Source: Paratinospora sagittata
Taxonomy: Eukaryota > Streptophyta > Magnoliopsida > Ranunculales > Menispermaceae
Assembly (NCBI GenBank): GCA_035771175.1
Contig: CM069598.1
Span: forward strand, 14,632,438-14,696,437
DNA: 64,000 bases
Direction of reading: 5' to 3'
Both the position numbers and the translations under genes were made by a program. The first letter of the stretch is position 1; each line of letters opens with the position of its first letter. The notes beneath the pieces are model-generated. The model had not been told where the DNA came from, did no database searches, and was given only the letters and a program-made list of their open reading frames with translations. This document shows positions 1 to 14,200 of this stretch, piece by piece.

Positions 1-2096
1 ATCTCAGAGTCTTCGGGTGCACCTGCTATGTTCACATTCAGTCTCATCAGCGCGACAAACTGGAACCACGGGCTGTCCAATGTGTATGTTTGGGTTATTC
101 CCCTACGCAGAAAGGTTATAAATGTTATAATCCTGTTACAAAGAAGCTCATGGTTAGTCGAGATCTTCGGTTCAAGGAGGCAGTGCCATATTTCAGCAAC
201 TCAGATGATATTCTTAGTCAGGGGGAGCATGACCTGTTTCCACTTCCCATTCCAGCTGTTGTACCTCCAGTTGTGCCCCAAGCTGTCTCTTCCGGGCATT
301 CTTCAGCAGACACTGCTAATGGTGATGACGTGCCTTGCACAGCTCATGCACCCACTACCACCATACCTGTGGGTCCTGTCCCAGCGCCAACAGTGATCAT
401 GGGTGATGAGTCACCAGCTCCTGCGCCTATTCCTCGCCGTAATCCACCTCGTGAATGACATCCATCTTCAAGGCTTCACGATTACGTGGCTTACTCGGTA
501 TGTCATCCCATGCATCATGTTTTGAGTTATCAAAACTTATCACCTACCTATACTACTTATCTCAGTCAGATTTCTAGTGTCACCGAACTAAGAAATTATC
601 AAGAGGCGGTTCAACAGGCAGTCTGGAAGGATACTATGAATGATGAACTCCAAGCACTAGCTGATAACAATACTTGGAGTGTAGTTTCCCTCCCACGCGA
701 TAAAAAGGCAGTTGGTAGTAGGTGGGTGTACAAGACTAAGTTCAAAGCCGATGGCTCAATTGAACGGCATAAGGCCCGACTTGTTGCTCAAGGGTTCACT
801 CAAACATATGGTGTTGATTACAAAGAGACGTTTGCGCCCGTCGCAAAAATGACAACTGTTATGTACCTTGATTTCTGTCGCTATCAATCAAGGCTGGTCT
901 TTTTCACAAATGGATGTTAAAAATGCGTTTTTGCATGGCGAGCTTGAAGAAGAAGTCTATATGAAGCTTCCGTCGGGGCATCCGCAAGGCACTGATCCAA
1001 GGTTAGTGTGTCGATTGCACAAATCTATGCATGGCATGCCAAATTAAGTATGGTTCTTGAAGAACTTGGGTTTAAGAGAAGTAATGCAGATCACTCTTTA
1101 TTTGTTCACATGCACTCGGGTAAGCGACTGATTGTTTTGATTTATGTTGATGACTTAATTGTTACCGGTGATGATGATGCTGCTATACGTAAGCTTAAGA
1201 GTGTTCTCCAACAAAAGTTTTCCATTAAAGATCTCGGTGTGCTGAAATACTTCCTGGGCATCGAAATGGCTACTTCCTCCAAAGGCTTGTTCTTGAATCA
1301 ACGCAAGTATGTGACAGATTTATTGCGTGATGCTGATATGTTGGATTGCAAACCTGCACGCACACCATTGGATAGCAAACTGCAGCTTGATAGATCTGGT
1401 GCACCTCTGGGTTCTGTTCAAGATTATCAAAGATTGGTTGGCAAACTTATCTATTTAACAATCACACGGCCTGATATTAGTTATGTAGTGAGCATTATTA
1501 GTCAATTTATGCATTCTCCCACCATGGTTCATATGCATATTGTTCAGAGAATTCTTCGATATCAAAAGAAAACAATTGGCCGTGGCATCCTCATGAAAGC
1601 TAACGGGCATTCTCAAATTCTTGGCTATACGGATGCGGATTGGGCTGGAAATCAACTTGATCGAAAATCCACTACGGGTTATTGTATCTTTATCGGTGGG
1701 AATCTGGTTTCTTGGAAAAGTAAGAAACAAACAGTGGTAGCACGGTCAAGTGCCGAAGCAGAGTATCGGGCCATGGCTTTCACAGCTTTTGAACTCATGT
1801 GGCTAAAGGCTCTCCTTGCCGATTTGGGTATCTCTCATTCTCAGTCTATAACGCTTTGTTGTGACAATCAAGCGGCTATGCACATTGCCTCTAATCCCGT
1901 TTTTCATGAACGGACTAAACACATTGAGGTTGATTGTCATTACATTCGGCAATATGTTCAGACTCGGGCCATTGTTACTCATTACACTCGTAGCCATGAC
2001 CAGCTTGCAGATATCTTCACAAAGGCCTTGTCGTCGGATCATTTTCATCGTATTCTTTCCAAGCTTGGCTCAATTAATCCCCTTGATCCAGCTTGA
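1..2096 (+). pseudogene. Ty1/copia retrotransposon pol remnant (integrase C-terminus, reverse transcriptase, RNase H)
   Basis: The reading frame is already open at the window start, so the element begins outside. In order it shows the integrase C-terminal region (GYSPTQKGYKCYNP near 90-140), the RT start (WVYKTKFKADGSIERHKARL near 720-780), the RT catalytic YVDD at 1143-1154, and RNase H (SSAEAEYRAM near 1750), ending at a stop at 2094-2096. The order integrase, RT, RNase H is diagnostic of copia. It is broken. An in-frame TGA lies at 456-458 and a frameshift near 870 moves the MDVKNAFLHGELEEEVY segment into another frame. Near 1035 a short deletion removes the usual LYGLKQAPR segment before AWHAKL. 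It is therefore a dead copy, although the active-site YVDD survives. Confidence 0.93.
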
Positions 2097-2103
2097 GGGG
2101 GAG

Positions 2104-2416
2104 TATTGCCGGATTTATCTCCTAATTATATGATATGTTTCTATAATTAGGAGATTTGTATATAATTAGCATTATTCTAGATATTAGCATTCTTTCTATA
2201 ATTAGGAGATTTGTATATATGGCTTAGCATTATTCTAGGGGCTGTAACAGAGAGATATTAGCATTCTTTCTATAATATGTGTAACTAGAATAGCATATAT
2301 ATGTTAGACATGTAATCAAGCAATTCTCAATATACAGAAAAATCTTTCTCCAATATTCATTGGTTCCTCTCTGTATCCTTTTCTTCAACCTTCCTCTCTG
2401 CATTCTTTTCTTCAAG
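2104..2416 (+). repeat. Probable 3' LTR of the copia remnant
   Basis: The pol stop is followed by a purine tract (TTGAGGGGGAG, 2093-2103) that fits a polypurine tract, and then by noncoding AT-rich DNA starting TATTGCCGG. The expected TG start would be TA here. Inside, a block around TTTCTATAATTAGGAGATTTG is repeated (about 2139-2160 and 2190-2212). The 3' boundary is a guess at one of two TTTTCTTCA repeats near 2393 and 2416, because the 5' LTR lies outside the window. Confidence 0.55.
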
Positions 2417-2779
2417 AATTCTAGATTTCTAATGTGCTTATTTAAACTAGGAACTTGCAATTTATCCTCACACAAACACATTTCTGTTTCACATTTAACT
2501 ATTTGTTTCATTCAGCTGCTTTTCTAAATACTATTTTAAGAGATTTAAGGAACATGGGTGTAGTCATGTAGTTTTTTGGTTCATAAAGTGTGATAGTGGA
2601 AGACTCCGCGGTAAAACAAGAAGAGTTGCGAAAAGATATACGATTGTTCTTAAAATTACTGTTCAGTAATTATTTAATTCCTTATATCAATGGTTTTGTT
2701 GGAGAGAGAAGGTTTTGGTAACGTTGTTGGTCTTACATACTTGATGATCACTCTTATGCAATGCAGTTGGGAAGAAGTG
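2417..2779 (+). other. Short spacer and putative promoter/5' leader of the DGK5-like gene
   Basis: Only about 360 bases separate the copia LTR from the chosen kinase start codon. No strong TATA box was seen. An in-frame upstream ATG exists at 2690 (MVLLEREGFG...). The residues from it do not resemble the DGK family, and a TGCAG acceptor-like site lies at about 2766, so a 5'-UTR intron is possible. Confidence 0.4.
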
Positions 2780-5214
2780 ATGGCTGATTGCAGTTCTGGC
2801 TTGCAACATTTGTTGAAGGACTTTTATATCCCTAATTACATACTTGTACCAGAATCAGATTTCGAATTTGTTTCCTATTCACCAGAGTGTCCTGTCATTG
2901 TGTTCATTAACTCCAAAAGTGGTGGTCAGCTAGGTGGTAGTCTGCTAATAACCTACCGTGAACTTCTCAATGAAAACCAGGTATTCTCTGTCAGTCTATG
3001 GAATGGATTCACACAATATATAGCAATGACAATCAGACGTTGGGACATGAGTTATTGAGTAATTTTATACCGTGATTATATATTTGCCAACTTTTGCATG
3101 GTACTTACTTCATGTTAATGAGTTTCAGGTGTTTGATTTGGGGAAGGAGACTCCTGATAAGGTGCTGAACAGAATATATGCCAATTTAGAAACGCTTAAG
3201 CATAAAGGAGATCTTTTAGCAATTGAAATTGAGAGAAGGTTGAGATTGATAGTAAGTACTGTCTAATATGGTACTTTAATGATTTTCTTCTCTTCTTCAC
3301 CCTTCATATAATATACTGCTTATTAAATTACTGAATAATCTTATTGCTCATTAGGTTGCTGGTGGGGACGGTACAGCTAGTTGGCTTCTTGGAGTAGTTT
3401 CTGATCTCAAACTATCTCAGCCACCACCAATTGCAACAGTTCCTTTAGGGACGGGAAACAACCTCCCATTTTCTTTTGGATGGGTAAGATATAACTCTTG
3501 TAATACAAGTGTTGACTTAGTCATTGATAGAGCAGAGAGTAGGAATCATATTCATGTGTCGACCCCATGTAGCTAGAAAAAGGCTTTGTTATGTTGAATT
3601 TTGTTTGATTTGAAGCATCCTTATTTTTACTTTATTTTCTCTAATCATTTGAAAACATTTTTTTGGTTTTATTTTCTTTAATCATGCAAATATTAAAATG
3701 GATTTGGGTAAAATATTAAAAGATAAAATTAAAATTGAACTTATTTAAGAAATGCTATGAGTTGCTTCAATTAGAAATAAACAATAAAGAGCAAATTAAG
3801 GTGGTTTGAACACATGTCATGTAGACCTTTAGATGCATTAATTTGAAAAAAATTACATATGAAATATTAATGGTTGATAAAGGAAGAGGAAGACTAAAAC
3901 AACATGGAATGATATAATTAAGAAAGATATTAGCTACTTGTAATATAATTGAAGATTTGGCTCTTGAAAAGGATTGAGGGAAGGAAGTGATTCATGTAGC
4001 TGCTGTCGTGTAGTTAGAAAAAGGCAATGTTGGGTTGAGTTGAGTTGAGTTGTATTTGCCTCGACTTTTGGTACTTGATACCATCCTACTTACAACAGTA
4101 GGCGACTATAGTTCTTTTACACCAATTGTCTGATCCATGTCATTGTTTTGCATTGGTTGCCTATTTATTGCAGACAGAAACAAAGACATTTTATCTGAAC
4201 TTGTGAATGCATGGATACTAGGAAATTTTCTGTGCCTTCAACCCGTCTAAAGTTGTGCAGTATATAGGATTGTTGTTGGAGATATTTCACATTTATCTGA
4301 ACTTATTTCTGAAACTAGATTTTGATAAAATTGATGATTGTGTAACCTGCAGATTTCTCTAATTTTCAGGGCAAAAAGAATCCTAGTACAGATCGGCAAG
4401 CTGTGAAGTCATTCTTAGAGCAAGTAAGGAAAGGAAAAGAAATGAAGATAGATAGGTATCACAGTTCATACCAGCTCTGTTTTTGAGTTACGAACTACTT
4501 ACATCCATCTTAATTGCATATGAAACTTCTATTGTTGTTGCATGATTTACGTATGAGGAAGTGATTAGGTTTAAATGTTGACTTAGCCTAGGATAGAGCG
4601 GAGTGGAGAAGCATATTCATGTAGCCAACCCCATGAAGTGGGGAATAAGCTTAGTTGAGTTGAGTTGAGTTGAATTGACCTAATCATATGTAGAATCTTC
4701 AATCTAATATCAATATGATGTTGTTGAATGACGATCTCTGATACCAAAATCGGATATCAGAGAGAACTTTACAATTTTTCCATTTTGCATAGGTGGATTA
4801 GTTAAGCACTAAAACAAAATGGTGAAGGGATTCAAAGGAGTCACACATCTCGCTAGCTCCTAAAACAATAAAATCCACACTTACTAGTGCCTAGTATTGA
4901 TGGAGATGCACTACCAAGTTTTAAGAGCCAGTCAAAAAGCCTATTTATCAGAATCAAGAATATTACAATTAGACTATGTCTTTACGAGTAGCAATACTTT
5001 TAGATTCACTATTTAACAATGCATGAACTTCCTACATAATCAATTTCTGTTTGTACTACTTTGTACTACTTTTCCATATGTTGTAATATCTATTTTTGTA
5101 TTTGAATTTAGTTTCTTTTGAAAATTTTCATTATGCTCATGTGTTGTTTTAATGAGATTTAATTGTGAACTCTAAAATTGTTTGATTGCAGTAAACTTAA
5201 GAATGAAATAGAAA

Positions 5215-5270
<56 letters not shown>

Positions 5271-8200
5271 ACATGAATGCAGCTTTTGTTGTTTAACTCC
5301 TCTGACCATTATATTAAGAATTTAGCCCCGGTTTATGTAGTGACTCTACCCATATGGAAAGATGGACTTCTCCAATGGTTGATTTGATTCTGATCATATA
5401 TTTGTTTGTTATAGTTCATGTTAACTGGTGTAACTCTATTTGATTTTATTATTTGATTTTTATTTTTTTTACCTTGATTTAAGTTAGAAAATGCTAATAT
5501 CAAACTAATATTTTGGTTGTACAAAGGTTGAATCAAATTGGACTTTGATTGCCAACCTAAGCACTTTGGTTGGGAGCTTAGCCTCCCATAGAGTCCAATA
5601 GGAACTTCCATTTTGAGACCATTGGATCACCCATGGGTTTGAAGATGGATGGTTGTTTTGGAAACGGCATAATTGGTACCCCTAATTTAAAGAATAAACT
5701 AAGGAAAATTTAATAAAAAAAGACTTCATAACCAAAATCAATATCACAAATCAATAATAGTTAAGTAAGAACTCCATGTCATGCCATTAATCGGAAGATA
5801 AATTGAAGTAGAAAAGAAGGTGAAAATTGCATTAAGACTATAAAAGTAGAACCTCTTAGCAGCGAGAGAAAGGGTGTTGCCAATCTCTTTCTTCTTCGTA
5901 ACTCCTCCCTCTTAAAACTTTTCTCATTCTCTCTCTTGCTCATTTCTGGTTTGGACACCCTCCATTGGCCCTTATTTCCATCCTTCTTCTTCAAATTTTG
6001 ATGTAGTTCTTTTGTTAGTTGCTTGGGCATATTTGAGATTTTCTTGAGTTCCTTTGAAAATGTATTGAATAATTATTACTGACTGTCCATGTAATCCAGC
6101 TGGCACATTCTCATGAGGATGAAAGCCCCAAAAGATGGTCCTTGTGAACCTGTTGCGCCACTTGAATTGCCTCATGCTTTACATGCATTTCATCGTGTCT
6201 CTGACAACCATGCACTTAACACGGTAACTTATTGTATTCCTTTCATAAACTTAACATCAATCGTCTCCTTTGCTTTGCATACAGAACTAAATTCCAACAT
6301 GAAAGAGACAATTCAAGATGTTCCTCGTCCATTATTATTGCGAATATTGCTATTTGATTTATTTAGTTCTATATGAATTTTAGTTGCAATCTTGAATATG
6401 CTACTTCGTATGTTCATGAATATTATTTGGGTAACATTTACATACCACTTCACTTGTTTATATTAGAGAAGCAGAGATATCTTCCAAACTACAATAGTTA
6501 CAAGTTACATCCTTAGCCGTTAGTGATTATTAGGACGCTATTAAGTTTTTTTTATGACTTCTTTTAGAAAGGAAGGAAAAAAACCAATGTATTTGTTGTA
6601 TAAAACTTGAGTATTGACGAATAACTGTGATGGGGTAATGCCAAAATGTATATTGTGACTAAATGTTCATTTTTCCCTTTCCTTACAAAATTCATGGTTA
6701 CATATGATTTTCTAATGGACATAGAGGTGACTTGTATTTTTTTTTTCTCTTTTTTGATGGGGCATCTCAAATATAAATAATAAATTATGGATGAAAAAGT
6801 GAGTGGATGTCTCAAAAGTATTGAAATACTTTCATAACTTCAAGTCCTTCAATATTGCAAATATTTCTTAGGTGTACATATTTATTTGAAGTCAAAACCT
6901 TATCTAGTCTTGATGGTGTAGCTCATTTTATTATATTAGAATCTTAGCTGAAACAAATGTGATTGATTGTCAATAGGCTTCACTTAATTTGAATAACTAT
7001 AGTCAAATAGATAGGTGCCTATTATATAAACGAAAAAAAAAAACCAAAAATGAAAAGAAAGAATTGATCCCATATTTCATAGACCAAATATGAACAACTT
7101 GACTTAGTGACATAATTCCCATTTCACCTAGAACTCTTAATTGCCAAAAACGTTCTTTGCATAGAGAAGAAGGGAACTAGAGAGAAAAAAATACTTACCT
7201 AAATGACTTAAGAGTTTTTTTTTTATAGAAAACTAAATGAATAGAGTTACAACTGAATTTTTTTCATGTTCCCAATGTGATATTTTTTTTTTTATGAATT
7301 CCCTGCTTTATGTGAATACAATGGATTGATTTCTCATTGGTACCTTATGTAATGATGATTGACAGGAAGGCTGCCACACATATCGTGGAGGATTTTGGAA
7401 CTACTTCAGCATGGGTAAGAATTTGATTTGAAAAGTTTATTGCTATTCTTTGTTTTGTTTTTCTATATTTTGAACTATGTAGAGAGTATGATGGGTAGGG
7501 TTAAGTGGAAGAGTAAATGATCGATAAATCCATTAAAGCTGAAAGGAAAATATTATAGGACCACTATTAGGCCTACCATTCTTTATGGAATAAAATGTTG
7601 AGAAATAAAGAAATAACTCATTAACAAAGTAAGTGTAATAATAATGTGAATGTTGAGATGGATATGTGGTAAACCAGTACAAGATAAAATATAGAAATGA
7701 AGATTTCAAGAAATGGTAAGAGTAGTCCTTATATGGGTTTAGATGAGAGAGGACCAATGAAAGTGGCTTGAACTCATATAACGAAGACCATTAGACATAA
7801 ATGGTAATGAGATAAAGGCATAGGAAGACCTTAAATAATATAAATAGAGATAATAAAGAAAAGCTATAACTATTTGTTGATACAACTATTGCCTTGGCCC
7901 TTGATAGAGTGAAGTGGAGGAAACAAATTCATGTAGTTGACTCCATCTACTTGGGAAAAGGCTTTGTTGAGTTGAGTTTGTTATGAATTTTAAAATCATT
8001 TTTTCTTATTTATCGTAATCTTTTTTTGGTGTGATTAGGACTTCAAAATAAATTGCTTTCTAATCTCCTATCAATAAGCATCAAACTCATAATGCCATTG
8101 TTAAAATATGATTTGCAATCATAGTGGAGTATGCAATTATTCAAAATGCATAAAGCATGTTTGACAAGGATGACTCATAATTGGGAAAGGAAATTGAGAA

Positions 8201-11200
8201 TTGTGCTAATGAAATTCATATGTGTATGTATGTGTTTTGCATGACTCCTAATAAAGGCCCAAAAGCCCTAACAAACTACCATGTATCTATAGATCGATAT
8301 ACCACAGTTTTTCAAGGATGGTGTACTTAAATTTGAGGTCGAGGCATTACAAGTTGTCAACTTTAGTGTAAAAGATTGGAGTTTCTTATCTATTTTTCAT
8401 TTTTTTGAGGGCATTATGTGAATTTCTTTAGTTGTAAGAATCTAATCATGAATTTCTTTTTTTCTTTTTTCTTTTTTGAAATTCTTTGCATGATTCTGAG
8501 AGTTCTAATATTTATTTGCTTATTTATTCACTTTGCAACATAAGATTAGAAGAGGTCAATTTGCTCAACAGCTGTACATTGGCAGAGGAGTCCATGTCTC
8601 TGATATAAATGTTTGTGGCTATACTCATCAGATATGTGGCAAGACTGTCAATGGCTAAGTGTGATGGAGAAGTCAAGTGATACCTGCTTGATAGTTCAGG
8701 TGCAGCAATTGACAAATTTAGGCAAGAACTATAATATGTTATTATGCTCTTTAGCATTGCAGTTGAGGGTACCATTTTGCAGAGAATCAGGACAGGTTGA
8801 TGTATTGGTTAACTTATGAAGAATAATCTGGAAAAATAATGTTGCAAGGGCAAGAACTGGTTTTTTAACAGTCCAAAAGATGCCTGGATTTGAAAGTTTC
8901 GTAAAGAAAGAAAAACATTGTAGCATTAGGTATACTGTCAAGCAATTAAGCACCTGCCAAATTTGAGAACAAGAATAATGTTGCTGCTGCATGAGCAAGA
9001 TGATATTTACTTTCTTCATGTTTCCTAGACAGCTCAAATTTGAGAAAAGAAAGTATCTCTATATTAATATTTTTATATTTCTGTTATTGGGTGATAATGA
9101 TGTTTGGATTACTTAACAATTGTTCATCTTCATGTACTTTCTCGTGTATATATGCAGCCTGCTATCTATTATTTAAACTAGTGAAGAAGGAAACACCTAT
9201 ATTGTTTTGTACTTCTAGTAAATCGTTTGTGTGGACAATTCTTTGTTACAAGAGGGAAGCTGGCTTAAGTGAGGCAATATTATTATCATTCTATTTTTCA
9301 CCAAAATAATTGTGCTTGCTTGGAATGAGGCCATACAATCTTTCAGGTTCTCTGTGATGCAAAGACCATGAAAGGGATTTCATTATCTCTATTAGAAATT
9401 ACATATATGCCTGAAGGGAATATGTAACCAGTTTATGTGGACATGCTTGTATTTCTTTGATAAAATGTTATGTTTCAATCATTAATTAATTTTGCCTCAA
9501 ACAGAATGACTATTGCCTATAAGTTTTTAGCTATTAGATTCTACTGGGCAAGTAGAAACTACTAGGCCACCATGGATATCAAAGGAATTTATGATCTGCT
9601 TGACACAGGAATGGATGCTCAAGTATCATATGCATTTCACTCTGAGCGCAAGTCGAATCCAGAAAAATTCAAAAACCAGTTAGTTAATCAGGTAAAGCTT
9701 TATTTTATTTAATATTAGAAATTATGTTCAATATTGTAGTTGCATTTGTTTGTTTTCCGTAACTTATGCAGATATTTCTTCATCTTTTTCGGTCATGAAA
9801 GAACTTTGTGCTGGCCATGCTTGAAAGTTGAAATATTAAACGTTTTTGTTTAATAATGTAAAACTCTGATCACTATATTATTTTAAAAATTACCCAAGTG
9901 TACACCTTGAGTCATGTTATGGCAGTTTTGGGTAAAAAAGCCTAGGATTAAGCCTCAACGTTGAATCGAGTGGCTTGCTCCTCATTGGTTTGAGGCATGA
10001 GCCTTGAGCATTGAAGCAATGAGCCTCACTTTGCCTCGCCTTTTTTTTTCCAATTTTTCTTCTCAAAATAATAGTACTAATTAAAAAAAAAGATTTCCCT
10101 TTTGAGTTTATCGTACCCAACTAATAAAGTCGTATAAATGAACCCAAAATTGTTTGTGATGTTTTCTAGAATCCAAATGGCTTTTATATATATGTTGTTC
10201 ACATGGGACTTTTGACATTTTATTTAATTACATCTTTCATTTTACTGGTTAAAATGTTACTACAAGATGGCAAGGTATGGTAGAAGACCTAATATTTTAA
10301 ATCTATTTGCTAAGTAACCTAAATCTGTGGTTGTTTAATAATTAGAATCTAAACATTAGGAATGCTTGACTTATAATATGTGTGTGTGAAGTTTTTATTA
10401 ATTTTTATGACAATTAAATTAATTGATATACTAAGTTTGTGCTCAAGTTCTTGACATTGATACATGATAATGTAATACAAATGAAAAAAAGTTCATAGTT
10501 TGCTATCTCATATGTTTCATGCCAAAAATCTTGCATACACCTTGTGAGATTAAATTCTTGATCACCATTTCAACAAAATGAGATTTCTTTTCCTCTGGTA
10601 TTGTCATTTGTTTCATCTTTCTTTAAACTTGTACCCTTATAGATTTGGCACAGAGGCCATTGTATGACATGTGAAGATGTCCCTTGTATTGTTTGTAAAT
10701 TGTCCTTGATTTCATGAATGAATCAAATATGCAATCATAATTGTGATGGAAGTTGCTGCATGAATGTTCAAGAGAGAGGGAAGTGGCAAGCATCTTCTAT
10801 GATTAATATATTACCATCTTCTAATAAAATAGATAGTAGTCTAACACATTTCCTGAGCATGCGTCTTGGTGTTCTTTGGGCTTGGACAGATAAGTGACAG
10901 CCTTGGTGTATGCTTGAACACCCTAGGAGATACCTAGGGTTTTGGATGTTCAAATGCACATTGCTATTGCATAATGTGTTTAATGTTTTTCTAAATAGTG
11001 AAGTGGCATAGTTTTGAAGTTAAATTTCATATTTTCTCATTTATTTATATTTTCTGAGTCATGACATGTGAAAGAAAAGGAACGAATTTTGAATAAGTAT
11101 GAAGTTGGTAATGATTTTGATGTATGAAGTCAAGTGCCAAATAAAGTCATGATCTTATTAAAGGAAACTAAGAACTTCAGTATCTATGGGTTTCCAAAAA

Positions 11201-14200
11201 AATAAAAGCAGTGCTTACTATAATTAATTGCTTGTGGAATTTGCTTTTTCTTGGTTTTTGGGGTGTTCATTTTATATTAATTATCAACACGCTAATTCAT
11301 TAACTTCCTTTCGATATTTTTGTATATCATGATTAATTGATAACTTTATTTCATATTTTATTCACATGACTTTGTGTATTTATAATTTCTCATTTTGGTC
11401 AGAGTACTTATGCTAGACTTGGGTGCACACAAGGATGGTTCTTTGCTTCCATTTCTCAGCCTTCTTCAAGGTCTTTATTTTTTCCCTATTGTTCCCATTA
11501 TTTCATATTGATTCAAACATTCCATTTCTTGGCACATGAGCGTGCAACAATGTAGTTTTTTGGAAAACTTTGACAACAAAAAAGAATTAAATAAATATCT
11601 TATTGACATTGTCATTAGTTTTCACATTGACTATTGCAATTGTTTTACGGTCTATTGGGAGAATTATAATTTAATTGGGTTTTTGGTTGATTCTCTTGTA
11701 CATAGATGTCTACTCAGTTCAACAAATCCTTTTCCCAACTAAATGTGATCCACTACATGAGTCTACCCTACTGTTTGCTTTTTCAAGGCCAAATCTTTTG
11801 TTAAATCATGAGTAGTTATATCTTTCTTATTTTAGGTCATTTTCTTTGCCTGTCATTTTTGCTAATAGTTAATATGCCATATTTCCTAATTGTCATGTCT
11901 AGCGGTGATGACATGATTATTTAGTAATATATTAGGAATTTTAATTTATTAGGAAATTAGCAAGTTATAAATTAGGGATATTATTTTGTTAGGAAATTAG
12001 AAAGTAACTTTATTTTGTGAGTTGTTAGTTGTTAGTCCAATTACATAGGGATGTAGTTGTATTACAATTACAATTAGAGGGTTATATGATGTTATAAATA
12101 GGGGATAGGTGTAGAGAAATATTCATTCTCATAATCATTGTTCTTACTTTCAGTTTATTGAATAGAAACAATAGAAGTTATATACTTATGTTTAATTTTT
12201 ATTGTTGCTTTTGTGTGCTATTCTTCCTTTGAGATTACTTTACATCAGTTTAGTATCAGAGCTTCATGACGTTTGTGATCATGTTGTGTGGGAGACGAGC
12301 TCATGGTGGTTACACACCTGAAGTTCCTTTTAACGATGTGGGAGGTCAGGATAGATTAGCCAAACCCCAACAACAGGTTGAGGCATTCGCTTGTCAGATG
12401 GCAATGTTGCTGCACCAAACAATGTCTGGAGCGCCAACGTTCCATGTCTCCAATTGTGGGAGATGCATGGAATGGTGAAGATATTGAAAATCCGTTTGCT
12501 ACTTAAAGGGGTTTTCGTATTCTGTTTGTTGGAAGGAGTGCTTAGGAAATTGAAGCTATCTGCTTATAAACAACTACAACCCTACAAGCTTTCTTGGTTG
12601 GACAAAGGAAGCGAGATGGAGACATGTCATCTCTTCTTGGGAATGTCGTGGCAGTTTGACAGATTTCTTAGTGAAATAATTGTCTGGCTATCTTCACGCA
12701 TCTGATATTTTTATTGTTTGACATCTTCCATATTACGATGATTTTTATGGTGATACTTTAAATTCGAGGACAAATTCTTTCCAACAAGGGAGAATATTGA
12801 CGTGATTGTTTAGTAATATATTAGGAATTTTAATTAATTAGGAAATTAACAAGTTATAAATTAGGGATATTATTTTGTTAGGAAATTAAAAAATAACTTT
12901 ATTTTGTGGGTTGTTAGTAGTTAAATCCAATTACATAGGGATGTAGTTGTATTACAATTACAATGAGAGAGTTATTTGATGTTATAAATAGGGGATGGAC
13001 GTAGACAAATATTCATTCCATGATCATTGTTCTTATTTTCAGTTTATTGAATAGAAATAATAGAAGTTATTTCTAGTTTTTATTGTTGCTTTCGTGCGTT
13101 ATTCTTCCCCTGAGATTACTCTACATGAAGTGGTTTTCATTTTATGTATTTAAATTTGTGTTACCTAGACTCTTTACTTTAGCCTAACGTACCTGTGTTC
13201 GACACTTAATGATACGACATGGGTATAATATGTGTGTCTGATACTTTTAGAGTTTGGAATATTACAATGTAAATTAGCCAACAGAAAGAAGAGAACTTTT
13301 CTTTTTGAGATCAGCGGGTATCGGGGACTTGCATCCCCACTAATCCTTTTAGAACATGGCCACAAACACTCAAGAACGCCGTTGGCTAACAAATGGTGGG
13401 AGGTGACTCAATCTCGAGACCTTCAGTGTAGGTGCGCTTGCACCTACCTTGAACTTGAAGGTGACACTTCACTTAAGAGAAGGAACAAAAAGGACAATAA
13501 ACGATTGAAAAGAAAAAAAGAAGGAAAGAACATACAAAATAGGTTTTTAGTGAACATAACGCTGTCCAAGTACCCAAATCCAAATTTCGGGACACTTTTT
13601 AGCCAAGTCCCAGTATCCCAAAATTTGAAAATGAACAAGTTGGACTTCTAGATATGTACCCATATCCGACTCTCATACCCGAGTCCAGGTAACATAGTTC
13701 TAAGTCACCTTATTTAGTTATCTATCATTTAATCTCTAATTAGGGCTACTTTTATCGTTTCTTGTATGTGTTTGTTTTTAACTCTATCTTTTAATGCATT
13801 ACCACATATCTTATTAACATTCATGTTTCTGTTACACTTAAATATATTAACACAGTGCTTCTTTATTGCCTAACATTGCGTCTTCTTGAATATAAATGTA
13901 TTTTCTCTAAGTTCTTTGAGAAGGTATGCTTATAAAATATAATGAAAGAACATTCAAGTATTATGTGGTTATCTTTGGGTTTTTCATTGAGTCAGCATCC
14001 CTTCATTATTGGCCCAATTTGGTACAACTTTTGCAAAAGTGCTTTTCTGAGAAGTGCTTCTAGAGAAAGCTCTTTTCAAGAAAGTTTGGTGTCACCCAGC
14101 TTCTTGTGAAAGCAAAAAAACTACTTTTCCAACCATAGTTTGGCCAAAAGCAGATGTTGCCAAACACTTCCAAGCACTTTGCAAAAGCTGTACCCAACGA

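Larger units (their letters stand above)
11906..13128 (+). mobile_element. Internally deleted non-autonomous LTR retrotransposon (gypsy-type) in DGK5 intron 8
   Basis: Two directly repeated LTRs (11906-12247 and 12795-13128) are clearly alike over their length (...GTTTAGTAATATATTAGGAA..., ...TTATAAATAGGGGATRG...). A primer-site-like TAGTATCAGAG follows LTR 1 and a purine tract (AAGGGAGAAT) precedes LTR 2. The roughly 550-bp interior starts with a gag-like frame ([16 protein letters not shown] near 12305) that soon hits stops. It ends with an [17 protein letters not shown] frame that matches the usual C-terminus of plant gypsy pol. So gag head and pol tail are kept and the middle is lost. Flanking AGCGG (11901-11905) and AGTGG (13129-13133) fit a target-site duplication with one C-to-T change. 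Confidence 0.8.

Noticed and set aside
2690..2779. Upstream in-frame ATG of the DGK5-like gene
   Set aside because: It would add 30 residues unlike the family N-terminus. The ATG at 2780 gives a length and start typical of this kinase group.
8524..9037. Overlapping frames on both strands in DGK5 intron 6
   Set aside because: No recognisable motifs and no splice or start context. They fall within an intron and could at best be an old insertion.
13232..13651. 139-codon plus-strand frame in DGK5 intron 8
   Set aside because: Lys-rich, low-complexity ending with no family resemblance. It directly follows the deleted gypsy element and is probably transposon debris.
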